NCBI GenBank assembly: GCA_030142905.1
Contig: JASJOG010000108.1
Span: forward strand, 449,001-513,000
Length of the DNA: 64,000 nucleotides
Source of the DNA: Heliopora coerulea
Taxonomy: Eukaryota; Cnidaria; Anthozoa; Scleralcyonacea; Helioporidae
Reading direction: 5' to 3'
How positions within the stretch are numbered: position 1 is the stretch's first letter; each line of letters opens with the position of its first letter. The notes below the pieces were generated by a model. That model made no database searches and was not told where the DNA came from. It was given only the letters and a program-made list of their open reading frames with translations. Positions 9,738-19,715 of this stretch are shown piece by piece. Position numbers and translations under genes: made by a program.

Positions 9738-10895
9738 ATGGCTTTGTCTATTAAGGCTTCTTCCACCGATAAACTAGAAAGTTTACTTCAGTGTTCGATC
9801 TGTTTAGAGACACTCGATGATCCACGAACACTGCCATGTTTTCATTCCTTCTGTAAATGCTGTTTAGAAAAATTTGTGAAGAGCTACAGGGACAAGAAAG
9901 CTGGCCAAGACTTAAACTGTCCCGTCTGTCGTTCAGAGTTTACACTGAGTCAGAATGGAGTGTCGGGAATGATTCAAAACCATTTTATCTGCAATATGCT
10001 GGAGGTATTGACTATTCAGCGACAAGTTAAAACTGTTCCTTGCTCACATTGTGAAGAGCCGTCGATCGGGCGCTGCGTAACATGTGAGCTGTTTATGTGC
10101 GAGGATTGTTTACAACCGCACAATAATTATCCAGGCTTCAGTGATCACTCCGTTTTATACATGGAAGAACTATCAAAGTCAGAAAATCAAGCAAAGATAA
10201 AAGGAAGGTCTCGATGCAAGGAACACCACAACAAAAAGCTCAAATTCTATTGCGAAACCTGCGAGGAACTCATTTGTAGATACTGCATGGATTTTGATCA
10301 TATGAGACCTGACCATGTGTGTTTACCTCTGGAGAAAGTGGCCAAGACAAAAATCGAAGCCTTGAAGGAAAGTTATGCAACCCTTGATGACAAATTGACT
10401 GAAGGTCATGAAGCGTTACGAGTATTGAGAAATGTTGCACAATCGCTTGAAAATAACGTACATAAAACAAGGCGAGTAATTAATGAACGAAAAAAGGAAA
10501 TCTTGACTACGGTGGAACAAATGTTAGACAAGAAAGCTGAATCACTAATAGAACAAGCAGAGGAGATATTTCAGTATAAGCACCAAGGAATCGCTGAGCA
10601 AATGAACCAAGTACAAAATTATGTTGATAAATTAAAAGGATCTTCTGATGTGTCCAGCAGTCTGCTTGCGAATGGCAACGACGAAGAAATCGTCGTATCT
10701 CAAAAAGTAATCCAGGAAAATGTAGAAAAGATAAACAATGAATATCCGAGAAATGCAAGCCCTGTCCATGACGACAAAATTCTGACTTACAACAGCGAAC
10801 GGATTGATACTATGCTTATGGTAGACGTCGTGAAAATGTTCGGAGAGGATGAAGGTAGGATATCATTCGCGCAAGTAATTATTAACCAAATTTAA
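9738..10895 (+). CDS. TRIM-like E3 protein 1 (RING, B-boxes, coiled coil)
   Basis: The frame of 385 residues starts at the ATG of MALS; the upstream open frame has no ATG. The RING finger has Cys19, Cys22, Cys34, His36, Cys39, Cys42, Cys61 and Cys64. B-box 1 lies at about 99-140 (CSHCEE...CVTCELFMCEDC) and B-box 2 at about 157-200 (CKEHH...CETCEELICRYC...DH). A coiled coil covers about 205-330. There is no NHL, filamin or SPRY domain. A strong splice donor (gaag|gtagga) ends an exon at 10854 in phase 1. The acceptor gttgcag at 11105 would join in frame to the mini-gene 2 module (11106-11296), replacing the last 13 residues GRISFAQVIINQI. The likely role is E3 ligase, recognising E2 through the RING and oligomerising through the coiled coil. 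It is the only undamaged TRIM of three. Confidence 0.8.
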   Translation: MALSIKASSTDKLESLLQCSICLETLDDPRTLPCFHSFCKCCLEKFVKSYRDKKAGQDLNCPVCRSEFTLSQNGVSGMIQNHFICNMLEVLTIQRQVKTVPCSHCEEPSIGRCVTCELFMCEDCLQPHNNYPGFSDHSVLYMEELSKSENQAKIKGRSRCKEHHNKKLKFYCETCEELICRYCMDFDHMRPDHVCLPLEKVAKTKIEALKESYATLDDKLTEGHEALRVLRNVAQSLENNVHKTRRVINERKKEILTTVEQMLDKKAESLIEQAEEIFQYKHQGIAEQMNQVQNYVDKLKGSSDVSSSLLANGNDEEIVVSQKVIQENVEKINNEYPRNASPVHDDKILTYNSERIDTMLMVDVVKMFGEDEGRISFAQVIINQI

Positions 10896-11119
10896 GCGAA
10901 TTAACATTAACTAGCTTTCAACGGCTGTATTTTCCTAGGTGCCATTGTACGTTGTATGTTTGTAAACATGGGGACAAAGGTGTGGAAAGTACATAAAATC
11001 TTCTCCAGTAACTTTTTACTCATTGTAGTTAGCCATAATAAATACTATAAATTGCTATTTTATTGTATTTTTTGAATTTTTTGAATTTGAATAAAGCTGT
11101 TGCAGATAAGGAAAAAATC

Positions 11120-11296
11120 ATGTCCAGCAGTAGAGATGTTCAACGTCCGTTACAAATGTTGGCAGAAGGGAAAAACCCGCGAGAGAAACTGGTGTTTGAT
11201 CCAACTACTGGAAAATTGAGAGTCGTGATCGAAGGAACCAATTCTGCGGACAATGTGGTTTGCGCCAACATGGCTGCACTTGGCTTCTGTGGATAA
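11120..11296 (+). CDS. Mini-protein 2 / alternative last exon of TRIM-1 (58 aa)
   Basis: From its own ATG it reads MSSSRDVQ, then the core LVFDPTTGKLRVV, then NVVCANMAALGFCG and stop. It is shorter than its paralogues because it ends right after the conserved M-x3-G-F motif. Upstream, gctgttgcag at 11105 is a splice acceptor in phase 1, and the frame from 11106 (DKEKI) is continuous with this protein, so the region can be the last exon of TRIM-1. It lies just right of a tandem-duplication junction at about 11080-11090, which placed the mini-gene behind TRIM-1. Whether it is expressed alone, as a TRIM fusion or both is open. Confidence 0.55.
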   Translation: MSSSRDVQRPLQMLAEGKNPREKLVFDPTTGKLRVVIEGTNSADNVVCANMAALGFCG

Positions 11297-11412
11297 TTCT
11301 TGGAGAACACAAAATTATTTTTTTGAAAGCAAGTCATTGATTGCAACTTGTGAGAGGGAGGATTGTGGATGATGATCAACTGCCCAGAAGATGGCTGAAC
11401 ATTGATGAATAT

Positions 11413-11414
<2 letters not shown>

Positions 11415-11459
<45 letters not shown>
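11415..11459. repeat. (TA)n microsatellite
   Basis: About 22 TA dinucleotides in the 3' flank of mini-gene 2. The matching place in the paralogues (8890 and 22260) has a much shorter, interrupted version, so the expansion is specific to this copy. Confidence 0.9.
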
Positions 11460-11463
<4 letters not shown>

Positions 11464-11682
11464 ATCAAACATATGCTTTTTACATATATGTTTTAAAAAA
11501 TATTTCTAATTTAGTACCTCGTTAGTTTATTAAAGCATATTTTCCTTCAGAAACGGGAAATTTTCCCTGGTTGGAGATCTTCTTGAAATGAATTGTATGT
11601 ACCTGAATATGACAATCTTAAGATAAGTTTAAAATGCAATAAAGAAGCACACTTTTACCGACTGTCAATTTGCTTACAAAGG

Positions 11683-11692
11683 GAAAATGAAA
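11683..11692. promoter_or_regulatory. ISRE/IRF-like site upstream of TRIM-2
   Basis: GAAAATGAAAC, in the duplicated TRIM promoter region, at the position equivalent to 9168. Confidence 0.35.
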
Positions 11693-12240
11693 CCAAATCT
11701 TGGCCATAGCTTGTCATAGAACCAAACAAGTCGTTTTCCCAGGAAATCAGACGTCCCGCTGAGCGAGGAGGGGCAGGTGAAGAGAAACGAATGAATTTAC
11801 TTTCGCACGATGTCTTTAGTCTACTCACTCACTTGACATGCACTGGGCCAAAAATGTTGGTCACATTTACTTCTATCAAAGGCGTAAACTTTTGCTTTTC
11901 ATGCATGTCTCCCAAAAGTTTATTAACCTTTTAACCGGCATTGTTATCATTTGGCAACTTATTAATTTTACTTCGGCTTACTCCAGACAACTCTACTGAT
12001 CAAGGGGAGACCTCCAGAAAACCTTCGCAATAAAGGGTTAAAAGTAAGTTCTTTCCACTTTAATTAGATCTCGTGTATAATGACCCGTGATAAAAACGTG
12101 AGGTCCACGAATAAAACCCACGATTCACGATAATTTGTCTACAGTCCTCGCTTCCGGGTAAATAAATTTGAAGGATTTTGGCTGTTTCATTTTATTCCTG
12201 TACATTTAGCGTTGTTGAAGTGAAGAAAACGTCTACTTCG

Positions 12241-13690
12241 ATGGCTTCGTCCATTAATGCTTCTTCGAGCGAAAAACTAGAAAGTTTACTTCAGTGTTCG
12301 ATCTGTTTAGAGACACTCGATGATCCACGAACACTGCCATGCTTTCATTCCTTCTGTAAATGCTGTTTGGAAAGATTTGTGGAGAGCTACAGGGACAAGA
12401 AAGCTGGCCAAGTCTTAAACTGTCCCGTCTGTTGTCCAGAGTTTACACTGAGTCAGAATGGAGTGTCGGGAATGACTCAGAACCATTTTATCTGCAATAT
12501 GTCAGAGGTATTGAACATTCAGCGACAAGTTAAAACTGTTCCTTGCTCACATTGCGAAGAGTCGTAGATCGGCAGTTGCGTAACATATGTCAGCTGTTTA
12601 TGTGCGGGGATTGTTTACAACCACACAATAATTATCCACGTTTCAAAACCAGAAAATCAAGCAAAAATAAAAGGAAGGTCTCAATGCAAGAAACGCATCA
12701 ACAAAAAGCTCAAATTCTATTGCGAAACCTGCGAGGAACTCATTTGTAGATACTGCATGGATTTTGATCATGAGACCTGACCATGTGTGTTTACCTCTGG
12801 AGAAAGTGGCCAAGAAAAAAATCGAAGACTTGAAGGAGAGTTGTGCAACCCTTGATGACAAATTGACTGAAAGTCATGAAGCGTTGCGAGTATTGAGAAA
12901 TGTTGTACAATCACTTGAAAGTAACGTTAGTAAAACAAGGCGAGTAATTAATGAACGAAAAAGGGAAATCTTAACTACCATGAAACGAATGTTAGACAAG
13001 AATGTTGAATCACTGATAAAAGAGGCAGACATGATATTTAAGAATAAGTACCAGGCAATCGCTGAGCAAATGAAGCAAGTACAAAATTATGTTGATAAAT
13101 TAAAAGGATCTTTGGATATGTCCAGCAGTCTGCTTGCAAAATGGCAACGACGAAGAAATCGTCTTCTCTCAAAAAGTAATCCAGGAAAATGTAGAAAAGA
13201 TAAAGAACGAATATACGAGAAATGCAAGCCCTGTCCATAACGACAAAATTCTCATTTACAACAGCGAACTGGTTGATACTATGCTTGTGGTAGACGTCGT
13301 GAAAATGTTCGGAGAGGATGAAGGTAGGATATCATTCGCGCAAGTAATTATTAACCAAATTTAAGCAAACTAACGTCAACTAGCTTTCAACGGCTGTATT
13401 TTTCCGGTGCCATAGTACGTTGAATATTTGTAAACATGGGGACAAAGGTGTGGAAAGTACATAAAATCTTCTCCAGTAACTTTTTACAAATTGTAGTTAG
13501 CCATAATGATTGCTATCAATTGCTAATTTATTATATTTTTTGATATTTCAGGTCATTCAGAAATAGTAGTTGAAGGAGAAGAGGTACAAGAGCGCTTAAC
13601 CTTCGACCCAACTACAGGAAAGTTGAGGATTACAGATAATACAGATAATTTTGTTGCAATGCAGATGGCTCAGCAGGGGTTTTGCCCATG
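12241..13690 (+). pseudogene. TRIM-like gene 2, disrupted
   Basis: It is a close copy of TRIM-1 starting at ATG 12241. The RING is intact, although its last loop reads CPVCC. A TAG stops the frame at 12565 in B-box 1. Small indels and a roughly 36-base deletion follow between B-box 1 and B-box 2. A two-base deletion near 12772 and a one-base insertion near 13139 shift the frame again. The 3' donor (gaag|gtagga, exon end 13323) and an acceptor (atttcag, 13551) survive. They would join in phase to a last exon at 13552-13690 encoding GHSEIVVEGEEV, LTFDPTTGKLRI and MAQQGFCP. A RING-only product of about 108 residues remains possible. The gene arose by tandem duplication inside unit I. Confidence 0.8.
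13552..13690 (+). CDS. Module exon of TRIM-2 (FDPTTGKLRI ... MAQQGFCP)
   Basis: The exon follows a consensus acceptor and starts in phase 1, matching the TRIM donor at 13323. It encodes 46 residues: VEGEEVQERLTFDPTTGKL, RITDNTDNFVAMQ and MAQQGFCP. It aligns with the stand-alone mini-proteins over the core and the terminal M-x3-G-F motif but lacks their N-terminal D-[VI]-Q helix. Its own frame is intact although the upstream TRIM is broken. Confidence 0.5.
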
Positions 13691-13867
13691 AACCCGCAAA
13701 TTTCACAAGCATCCGCACGCATAAACGCCAGTAGTAATTTTCCCGTGCATTTTGTGGCTTGACACCAGAGCCTCTGTAAACGTGTTTCCAGCAACCGTAA
13801 CCGCAGCAAACGAAATCTTCTGTTGTCTTTTTTCTACTTTCACAACTCAGGCTCTAGCTTCTTCCGA

Positions 13868-13939
13868 GCCTCGGTAAGTCAATGGTTAGACCATCTTACC
13901 AACCCGCAGAAACTTACGGGTTCGATCCCAGTCTGGGGC
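13868..13939 (+). repeat. tRNA-derived (SINE-like) sequence
   Basis: A 72-base tRNA-like body. The 7-base ends gcctcgg and ctggggc can pair with wobbles, an A-box-like segment precedes, and the B box ggttcgatccc matches GGTTCGANNCC. The anticodon and T stems do not close well, so it is a tRNA-derived repeat and not a working tRNA. It is present at the equivalent place in unit II (24901), so it predates the duplication. Confidence 0.55.
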
Positions 13940-15829
13940 TAAGGAACATTTTTTTGAGGGTTTGTGCTCGAAGCAGGGGTGGTGCCAGAGGGACTACAGC
14001 TCCTGTGTAAACCGTAGCCCCCTTGTCGGGGAAAAGTTAACAATTCCTCGGGGAATTTTAACTGATCATAACATATTTATATATTGTACTTACTAGGAGT
14101 ACTTGTTACTGATTATGCCAAGAAAGATAACAGACTCTTCGCTTCATGTCAAATCTAAAAGTGAACTGTTTCCAGTCAGTTGCTGCGAAAAATAGCGTAA
14201 TATTTACTTCCTTTAAATAAAGAAATCATAAAGAGGGCGTGGTTCTGGTCCCTCTGTTTAGCTCCAACGTCAAGGAATTCCTGGCGCCACTCCTGGCTTG
14301 ATAAACAAATGAATGTAGTCTGGAAATTTTTCTTGGTAATAATTTTGGTTATTAAGTCACAACATGACAAGGTCACCAAAATGGAGATAGAATCAAGTAA
14401 AGTCTACTCTTTTCCACAGCTTCCCGTTTATCGCTTTTCTTCCTCCGTTTTTACCGGTACTCGTTTACCTATTCCAGCCTAATATCTCATTTGTCAATGA
14501 GATGCGCAGGCATTCTGATAAAAGAATTTTTTCGTTTCAGAGTTGACTTACTCCTTTACGCAATTGCTCCTGTGCATAGTCGTTATCCTTCTTGGACCGT
14601 CTCATATACAATTCATGGCTGGATTGTTTTATCCCTGTGAATGTTGTTCCAAGGAGCTCAACGCTCAAAAACTGCAATTAGTAAAAAACTCAAAGTTTTT
14701 TTCAGTAAAAAAGAGAAACGCCAGGTTGAAAAAAAACTCGAGGTAATTTTATTCCGCTTCGGAGATACCTCCAACCATAAAGGTGTTGAATTTTGTCCGA
14801 AAAAGAGACGTCGCCAAATTCATCTATATCCATGTTTAATGATAATTCAAAATTTTCATCTGGTTTTTCTTAACTCCATAAAGTTGATGATTAATCTCAT
14901 TACAGCTGCTGGCCGCTCGATGTTGACTTACCGCAGGCATGTTGAAAGTGCGTAATTTGCTCAAAGATTAACAAGTTGCAGTCCTATATAATTACCAGAA
15001 TCGACGTCCCACTATCAGAACTAGAATTCAAGAGCAAAATCGACAACTCTTTCTTGCTAAAGCGTCGTTAGAGTCAAAGATTGAGTTATGTTTGGGGTTA
15101 ATTAATTAAGCCAATCAATTTATATACCACGGGAAGGCAGCAGTCATGTGAGAACAAGACTGCATATATCTTGGTTAGGATTTCGGCAATCGAGATACCA
15201 GGCGTTCGGAATTAGACACTCTCATTCGAGAAAGTTTGCTGATTGCTAAAATAAATCCCTCTCTCAACGTAAATATAAGGTCATTTCCTCTCTTGTTATT
15301 CTAATTGCTTTTCTTTTCTTTTCTTTTCTCCTCCACCTTAATCCCTGTCATGACACCTCATTCATCATTCTCTCCTTCTCTTACCTCTATTTTTGTAATC
15401 GTGTAGGTTATTTAAGCCGAAAATTTTCATGTAAATAGACACTCTGATGATGTTACTTGTAAAGTGACGAAACGTTAGTTCCTCATTAAATTTCTTTCAA
15501 AGTATCCTGACATGTGTATTTGATTATGGGCTTCTTCAAAATTATCTGCTGGGCAATAATCTTTATCACAAGACTGCATATAGTCTATAAAATGGCGATA
15601 CCTTTGAGATAAAGTATTTTTCGATGGAAGGAACCTTAGGAGGCGATAGTCATCTCTATTTAATGCGTCCTGGCCTAGCTCAAAAGGCGTCAAGCAATCA
15701 CACGACAGTGCGGAAATTTTGTCCTCACAGCAAATTATCGAAAATTTGAGTACGTTTCTAAGTCTTTGTCGAATCACCATTTCCGTAAACACTGTCAATT
15801 AAACAGAAGACGACAAAAAGAATTGAAAA
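13940..15829. other. Non-coding stretch between TRIM-2 and mini-gene 3
   Basis: This is conserved with unit II (24973-26670), apart from a retroposon-like insertion at 15169-15567 here and a roughly 200-base indel in the other copy (26259-26459). The open frames at 14543-14955 and 15475-15798 are not preserved in the duplicate and are not called genes. Confidence 0.5.
15169..15567. mobile_element. Retroposon-like insertion with 15-bp target duplication
   Basis: About 399 bases flanked by the direct repeat acaagactgcatata (15154-15168 and 15568-15582). Unit II has a single diverged copy of that site and no insert, so this inserted after the duplication. A pyrimidine-rich run (ttttc repeats) lies inside. 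The 15-base target duplication suggests a LINE-mobilised element, and no coding region is seen. Confidence 0.6.
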
Positions 15830-16039
15830 ATGGATAGTAAAGACATCCAAAGTTATTTATCCAGCACAGCAAGTGGGAAAGACAGTGATCGACAGAAACT
15901 GACCTTCGATACAATTACTGGGAAGTTGAAAGTTTCCGAGGAAGTCGAACACCCTGACAGTCAAGTTACAGTCGAAATGGCGAAGGACGGCTTCTTTACG
16001 CGACATCCAATGACCATGGAAATAGCAGATTACTTTTAA
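15830..16039 (+). CDS. Mini-protein 3 (69 aa)
   Basis: From ATG in a strong context (gaaaaATGg) it encodes MDSKDIQSYLSSTASGK, the core LTFDTITGKLKV, an acidic linker, SQVTVE and MAKDGFF, then a 15-residue tail. It is a second subfamily: TI replaces the PT of the others, and the linker is acidic. The copy in unit II (26671) differs by one residue, S to D/G class, while the flanking DNA has changed more, which favours protein-level constraint. It sits about 2 kb upstream of JAB-1 on the same strand. It is a candidate modifier or tag like the other mini-proteins. Confidence 0.62.
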   Translation: MDSKDIQSYLSSTASGKDSDRQKLTFDTITGKLKVSEEVEHPDSQVTVEMAKDGFFTRHPMTMEIADYF

Positions 16040-16999
16040 AATGAGAACCGCTCCTGCTCAATCGAGAGGATTTTAAAACAACGAGATGATATCATCTTTC
16101 GTTTCACTTTCGAATCAACACGGAGCTGACGTTTCATGGAGAAATGCTCGTGTAATTTAAATATACTGTATTTTAAACTTTAATCGTACACCTAGTGTAA
16201 GCTTCATTCTTCAATTATGAACGGGTTAAACGGCAGTCTGTAGTTTACGTCCAGATTTTAGCATTGAATTAATAAGCGTTAGTTTGAGTTTGTATGTCAA
16301 ATTCATTACTTCTAATTAGATTTTCTGATATTTTGTCAAAATATTCACTATAGATCACTACAGTACGTATGTCGGCTAGTTAAAGAACGACAACTTACAG
16401 ATATCAAGAACGTTAAGTTCAACGGATGAACGTGAATTTTTGCTGAAATTTTATCAAGCCACATAGACAATGGATGAGCTGTTACATATATCCAGCACGA
16501 AATCATAATTATATTTCAACAACCTTGTGTGGTCGCGGAATAAGTAAAGGTACTTTGAAAAATGAAAGAAAGCATCAGATGATAACCTTTTTGCACGGCA
16601 ACTCTAGGCCGCAGAGGAAATACCGTTTTTAGGTTTAACACAATGTTGAAAAGGAGAACACCGATAGGTAAAATGGAGTCTTCAGAACAGGGTTTATAAC
16701 AACACAAGGACATCGTAAAAATAATTTTAGATTAAACTTTCACATCAACAAAAAAGTTTACACCCTAAAACTGTTTTTGTCACATCAGGGGAAGACAGAA
16801 TTTATAAGTATGAAATTCACTCAGCGTTAGAGCTTGAAATACGGATCCTCGCGGTGAAAGAGTGATAGACTAAGGTTAAAATACTTCAATGGCAAAATTA
16901 AGAACACGTGAAACATATTTCAATTCAAAATTTATAAATAAAACAGTTTGGTTGGCTCCTGAACACGAACTACGTTTTGTGAAACCAAAATAAATGTCG

Positions 17000-17458
17000 T
17001 GTTTGTGGTAGCTTGGTAATTATATTCTTAATACGCACACTCTCAAGCTGTTCTCTCAGAATAACTTTCTGAGTCCCTGACGGGAATCGTACCCGTAACC
17101 TGATCGCCGGTGAGACGCAGATGGTGAGCGAATGGGACTCAGAAAGTTTTTCTGAGAGAACAGCTTGAGAGCATGCGTATTAAAAACATAATTAGCAAGC
17201 TATCACAAACATATCATTGATTAACATAAAAATAGACGACATACCGAGACTAGCAGACGGGCAGTACATATGCCTACCATCTATACGAACCAGTCCACAA
17301 ATTTAACCTTCGCTCACCATCTGAGTCTTTGTAGCTCAATGGTTAGAGCGTCTCACCGACGACCTGAAGGTTACGGGCTCGATTCCCGTCAGGACTCACA
17401 AAGTTTTTCTGAGAGAACAGCTTGAGAGCGTGTGTATTAAAAAAAATAAAGTTCGACC
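17000..17458. mobile_element. Composite tRNA-derived SINE insertion
   Basis: Absent from the equivalent site in unit II (after aaataaatgtcg). It contains two tRNA-like bodies, one inverted (about 17070-17141) and one direct (17323-17397). Three copies of a flanking module occur, cagcttgagag with ctgagagaa, the first inverted relative to the other two. This suggests nested or head-to-head SINE insertion after the 11-kb duplication. Confidence 0.6.
17323..17397 (+). repeat. tRNA-like body within the SINE
   Basis: The ends gagtctt and aggactc form a 7-bp acceptor stem with one wobble. The D arm gctc...gagc pairs, and a T arm acggg/cccgt surrounds ctcgatt. The anticodon stem does not pair, so I call it a tRNA relic and not a functional tRNA. 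Confidence 0.5.
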
Positions 17459-17984
17459 AACTTTCCGTGCCTAAGGTAGCCTCAGGACTTCAACGGGAAA
17501 ATGATGACACAGTTATTCTTAAAGATTTAACCTGCTTACATTTGTAATGATGAGAGAAATATTGGTAAGTCTAACCTTACTTGCCACACATCCATTATTC
17601 TTAACATGAAAGATTGGGTGAGTGTGTTTAAAACAAAGTGGATATGGGCTTATGCGGTTATTTCCGGTAACTCAAATTTCAAGCAACGTGCGATAGACAA
17701 TATCCAAATAAGTTTACTCGTGGCGAAGACATTCTATCTAATTTTCAGTATGTTCAGACTCAAATATCCAAGCTTGAGATTATTCCAAGGAACTCCGCTA
17801 AAGTATGCCCTTTTGATATCATTTTCACTAATTTTAATCTCACTTCCGTATCCGATCGTGGTTCGTCGTTCCAAGAAGTAACCAATGAATTCATTCTCGG
17901 TAAAGGGAAGCGTCGGTATTTGGGAGACAAACATTTCTCCTAAACTGCAAAGCGATACACTGTGAAAATTTTGAGCGGAGCATT

Positions 17985-18911
17985 ATGTCGAGAAACTTTA
18001 CTGCTTACGTTTACGAAAATGACTACAAAGAGATGCGAAAGCTTGTCCAGCAGTATCCAAATATCGAAACTGGAGGAGATCTGTTTGGTTTGTGGCAAGA
18101 CAAGGAGAATGTTGTGATCCAACTCTTCATCGGCCCCGGCAAAAACTGCCAACGAATCACAACGTCTTTCTACCAAGATGTTAATTACTTGCACAAAGTT
18201 GGAACAGTGATCACAAGGGAGGAAGGCCTGTGCAAAGTTGGCGAGTGGCACTCCCATCACCAAATTGGTATGCCTCGTCCAAGTGCATCAGACCACCGCA
18301 CGGTGTTGTCGAACATGCCACAGCTTGGACTCAGCCAATTTGTCCTTTTCATCGCCAGCATTGAGAATTCTTTTTCAAGAAGAGAACCAGTGAAGCGTTC
18401 ACGTGATATCGCCCTCGAGCAGATCAAAATCCGACCTTTCCTGTTCCGCGAAGGCTTACGTCGTGATGAACAGCCTATTGAAGGTAAAATTGTCCAGATT
18501 AAAGGCGAAAATCCACTTTATGCAAAGAACAAAGCCAAGCATGCCATAGAACAGGGAGCTGAGCCTCCACCCAGGCAGCGTGAATATGTTGGAGGTAAAC
18601 AGGACAAGATTCGAGAGGGCAGTGATACAATGAGAAGTAAAAGTGATGAATCCCATTTTTTCCGAAAAGAAAGCTCTCCGACAGATAAAAACACATCGCC
18701 GAACAGAGGCTACGCCCAGCGGCATTCCCAACCGCCCGAACGTATTACCACGGTGAAGGAGACGCCAAAGCTTAAACCATCCTCGATGGCTACACCCGTA
18801 GCTGTTACACTGTTTCAGAGAGAAACTCGCCGGAGTCAGGATAATTCTAGTCCTCAAGTTAATGTTGGTAGAATGAGCGGGAGAGGATTTTTCTCAGGGT
18901 TTGATATGTAA
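17985..18911 (+). CDS. JAB/JAMM isopeptidase-like protein 1
   Basis: An intronless frame of 308 residues. The JAB domain spans about 1-150, with Glu28 in NIETGGDLFG. The metal-binding signature GEWHSHHQIGMPRPSASD has His89, His91, Ser100 and Asp103. Spacing is H-x-H-x(8)-S-x2-D, one residue longer than the usual x(7). A basic, Ser/Pro/Arg-rich disordered region follows, about 165-295. The C-terminus reads VNVGRMSGRGFFSGFDM and carries the same M-x3-G-F-F pattern as the mini-proteins. By family it should be a zinc-dependent peptidase that removes or matures a ubiquitin-like protein. It lies 2 kb downstream of mini-gene 3 in the same orientation. Its duplicate at 28386 is about 90% identical by eye. 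Confidence 0.8.
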   Translation: MSRNFTAYVYENDYKEMRKLVQQYPNIETGGDLFGLWQDKENVVIQLFIGPGKNCQRITTSFYQDVNYLHKVGTVITREEGLCKVGEWHSHHQIGMPRPSASDHRTVLSNMPQLGLSQFVLFIASIENSFSRREPVKRSRDIALEQIKIRPFLFREGLRRDEQPIEGKIVQIKGENPLYAKNKAKHAIEQGAEPPPRQREYVGGKQDKIREGSDTMRSKSDESHFFRKESSPTDKNTSPNRGYAQRHSQPPERITTVKETPKLKPSSMATPVAVTLFQRETRRSQDNSSPQVNVGRMSGRGFFSGFDM

Positions 18912-19715
18912 AATCTATAAAAAAGTACCTACCATTGTTCATGTAGCACTAATCTTGTAATTCATTACTAGAGCACACATGGACATCCTATGCTGCATTT
19001 AAAGTATTGACCACGATTACAATTCATTTTGTTTATTACCTATGGAAACAAACGTTCCCGTTGAAATGTCTTTCTTCTTTGTCGAAGAGTGGACAGAGTT
19101 ATTTCATCCAATAGTATTTTTCTTCCCTTTGCAAAGCAGCGAAGCTTGGATTGCGTCGACAGTTTGGAAGCAAATTGGCACGTCTACGCGGTCTTCATTG
19201 AGGGCGTGAGAACGTGAGCCGAGGCAGTCTGTTCTGTCTCTAGGCCAGTCAAAGGTACGGCAGTCAAAGCTAATCCTTGATAGCTTGTCGTACATATATG
19301 TGCTATTGTCGGTTGAAAGAATCTGTCGGTTGAACGGTGAAAAATTGGCACTGGTGAGTAACATTAACTGATTAAACTCATTTAATTATTAAGGGAATGT
19401 ACTAACTATTAGCTTTCATCAATTGAAACTAAAACAATGTAAAGTATTTCGTTTTCTCAGCAAAAGTTTAGTGGCTTCCAGGAAGAGATCATCCAATTGA
19501 GAAACACATTAATCAACACAGGTAATAAGCTTACGACAAAACCAAAAATTTTTACGGTAATTACAAGTTAATGGCTAAGATCTATTTTCTAAGATTACAA
19601 GATACGCTTATCTCTTCAAAATATAGATACGTACTATCCATAAAGCATTGCATTATCGAATGGATCACCACATACGATGCTTATGAAGACGGTCACGGAA
19701 AGACAAATTTTCAAA
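18912..19715. other. Junction of the two duplication units
   Basis: The 3' flank of JAB-1 runs into the repeat of the E2 downstream region. From about 19098 the sequence equals 6939 onward. No independent gene is seen. Confidence 0.55.

Larger units (their letters stand above)
16040..17984. other. Non-coding stretch between mini-gene 3 and JAB-1
   Basis: It is collinear with 26881-28385 except for a roughly 460-base insertion at 17000-17458. The 91-codon frame at 17606-17881 carries a stop in the other copy, and the 65-codon minus frame at 16516-16713 has no support, so neither is called. Confidence 0.5.
6939..18911. repeat. Duplication unit I
   Basis: The segment carries, in order, E2, mini-gene, TRIM, mini-gene, TRIM pseudogene, mini-gene and JAB. 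It matches 19098-29252 in three collinear blocks: about 6.94-7.94 with 19.10-20.10 kb, 7.94-10.8 with 21.3-24.2 kb, and 13.3-18.9 with 24.3-29.3 kb. Identity is high across coding and non-coding DNA, so the event is recent. Unit I additionally holds an internal tandem copy of the mini-gene/TRIM pair, with its junction near 11080-11090. Confidence 0.8.

Noticed and set aside
13868..13939. Functional tRNA gene
   Set aside because: Good B box and pairable ends, but the anticodon and T stems do not form; it is a tRNA-derived repeat duplicated with the region.
15475..15798. 107-codon minus frame
   Set aside because: It runs through the retroposon boundary and is broken in unit II; chance frame.
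17606..17881. 91-codon plus-strand frame upstream of JAB-1
   Set aside because: The equivalent place in the duplicate (about 28009 onward) has an in-frame TAA early on, so the frame is not preserved between recent copies.
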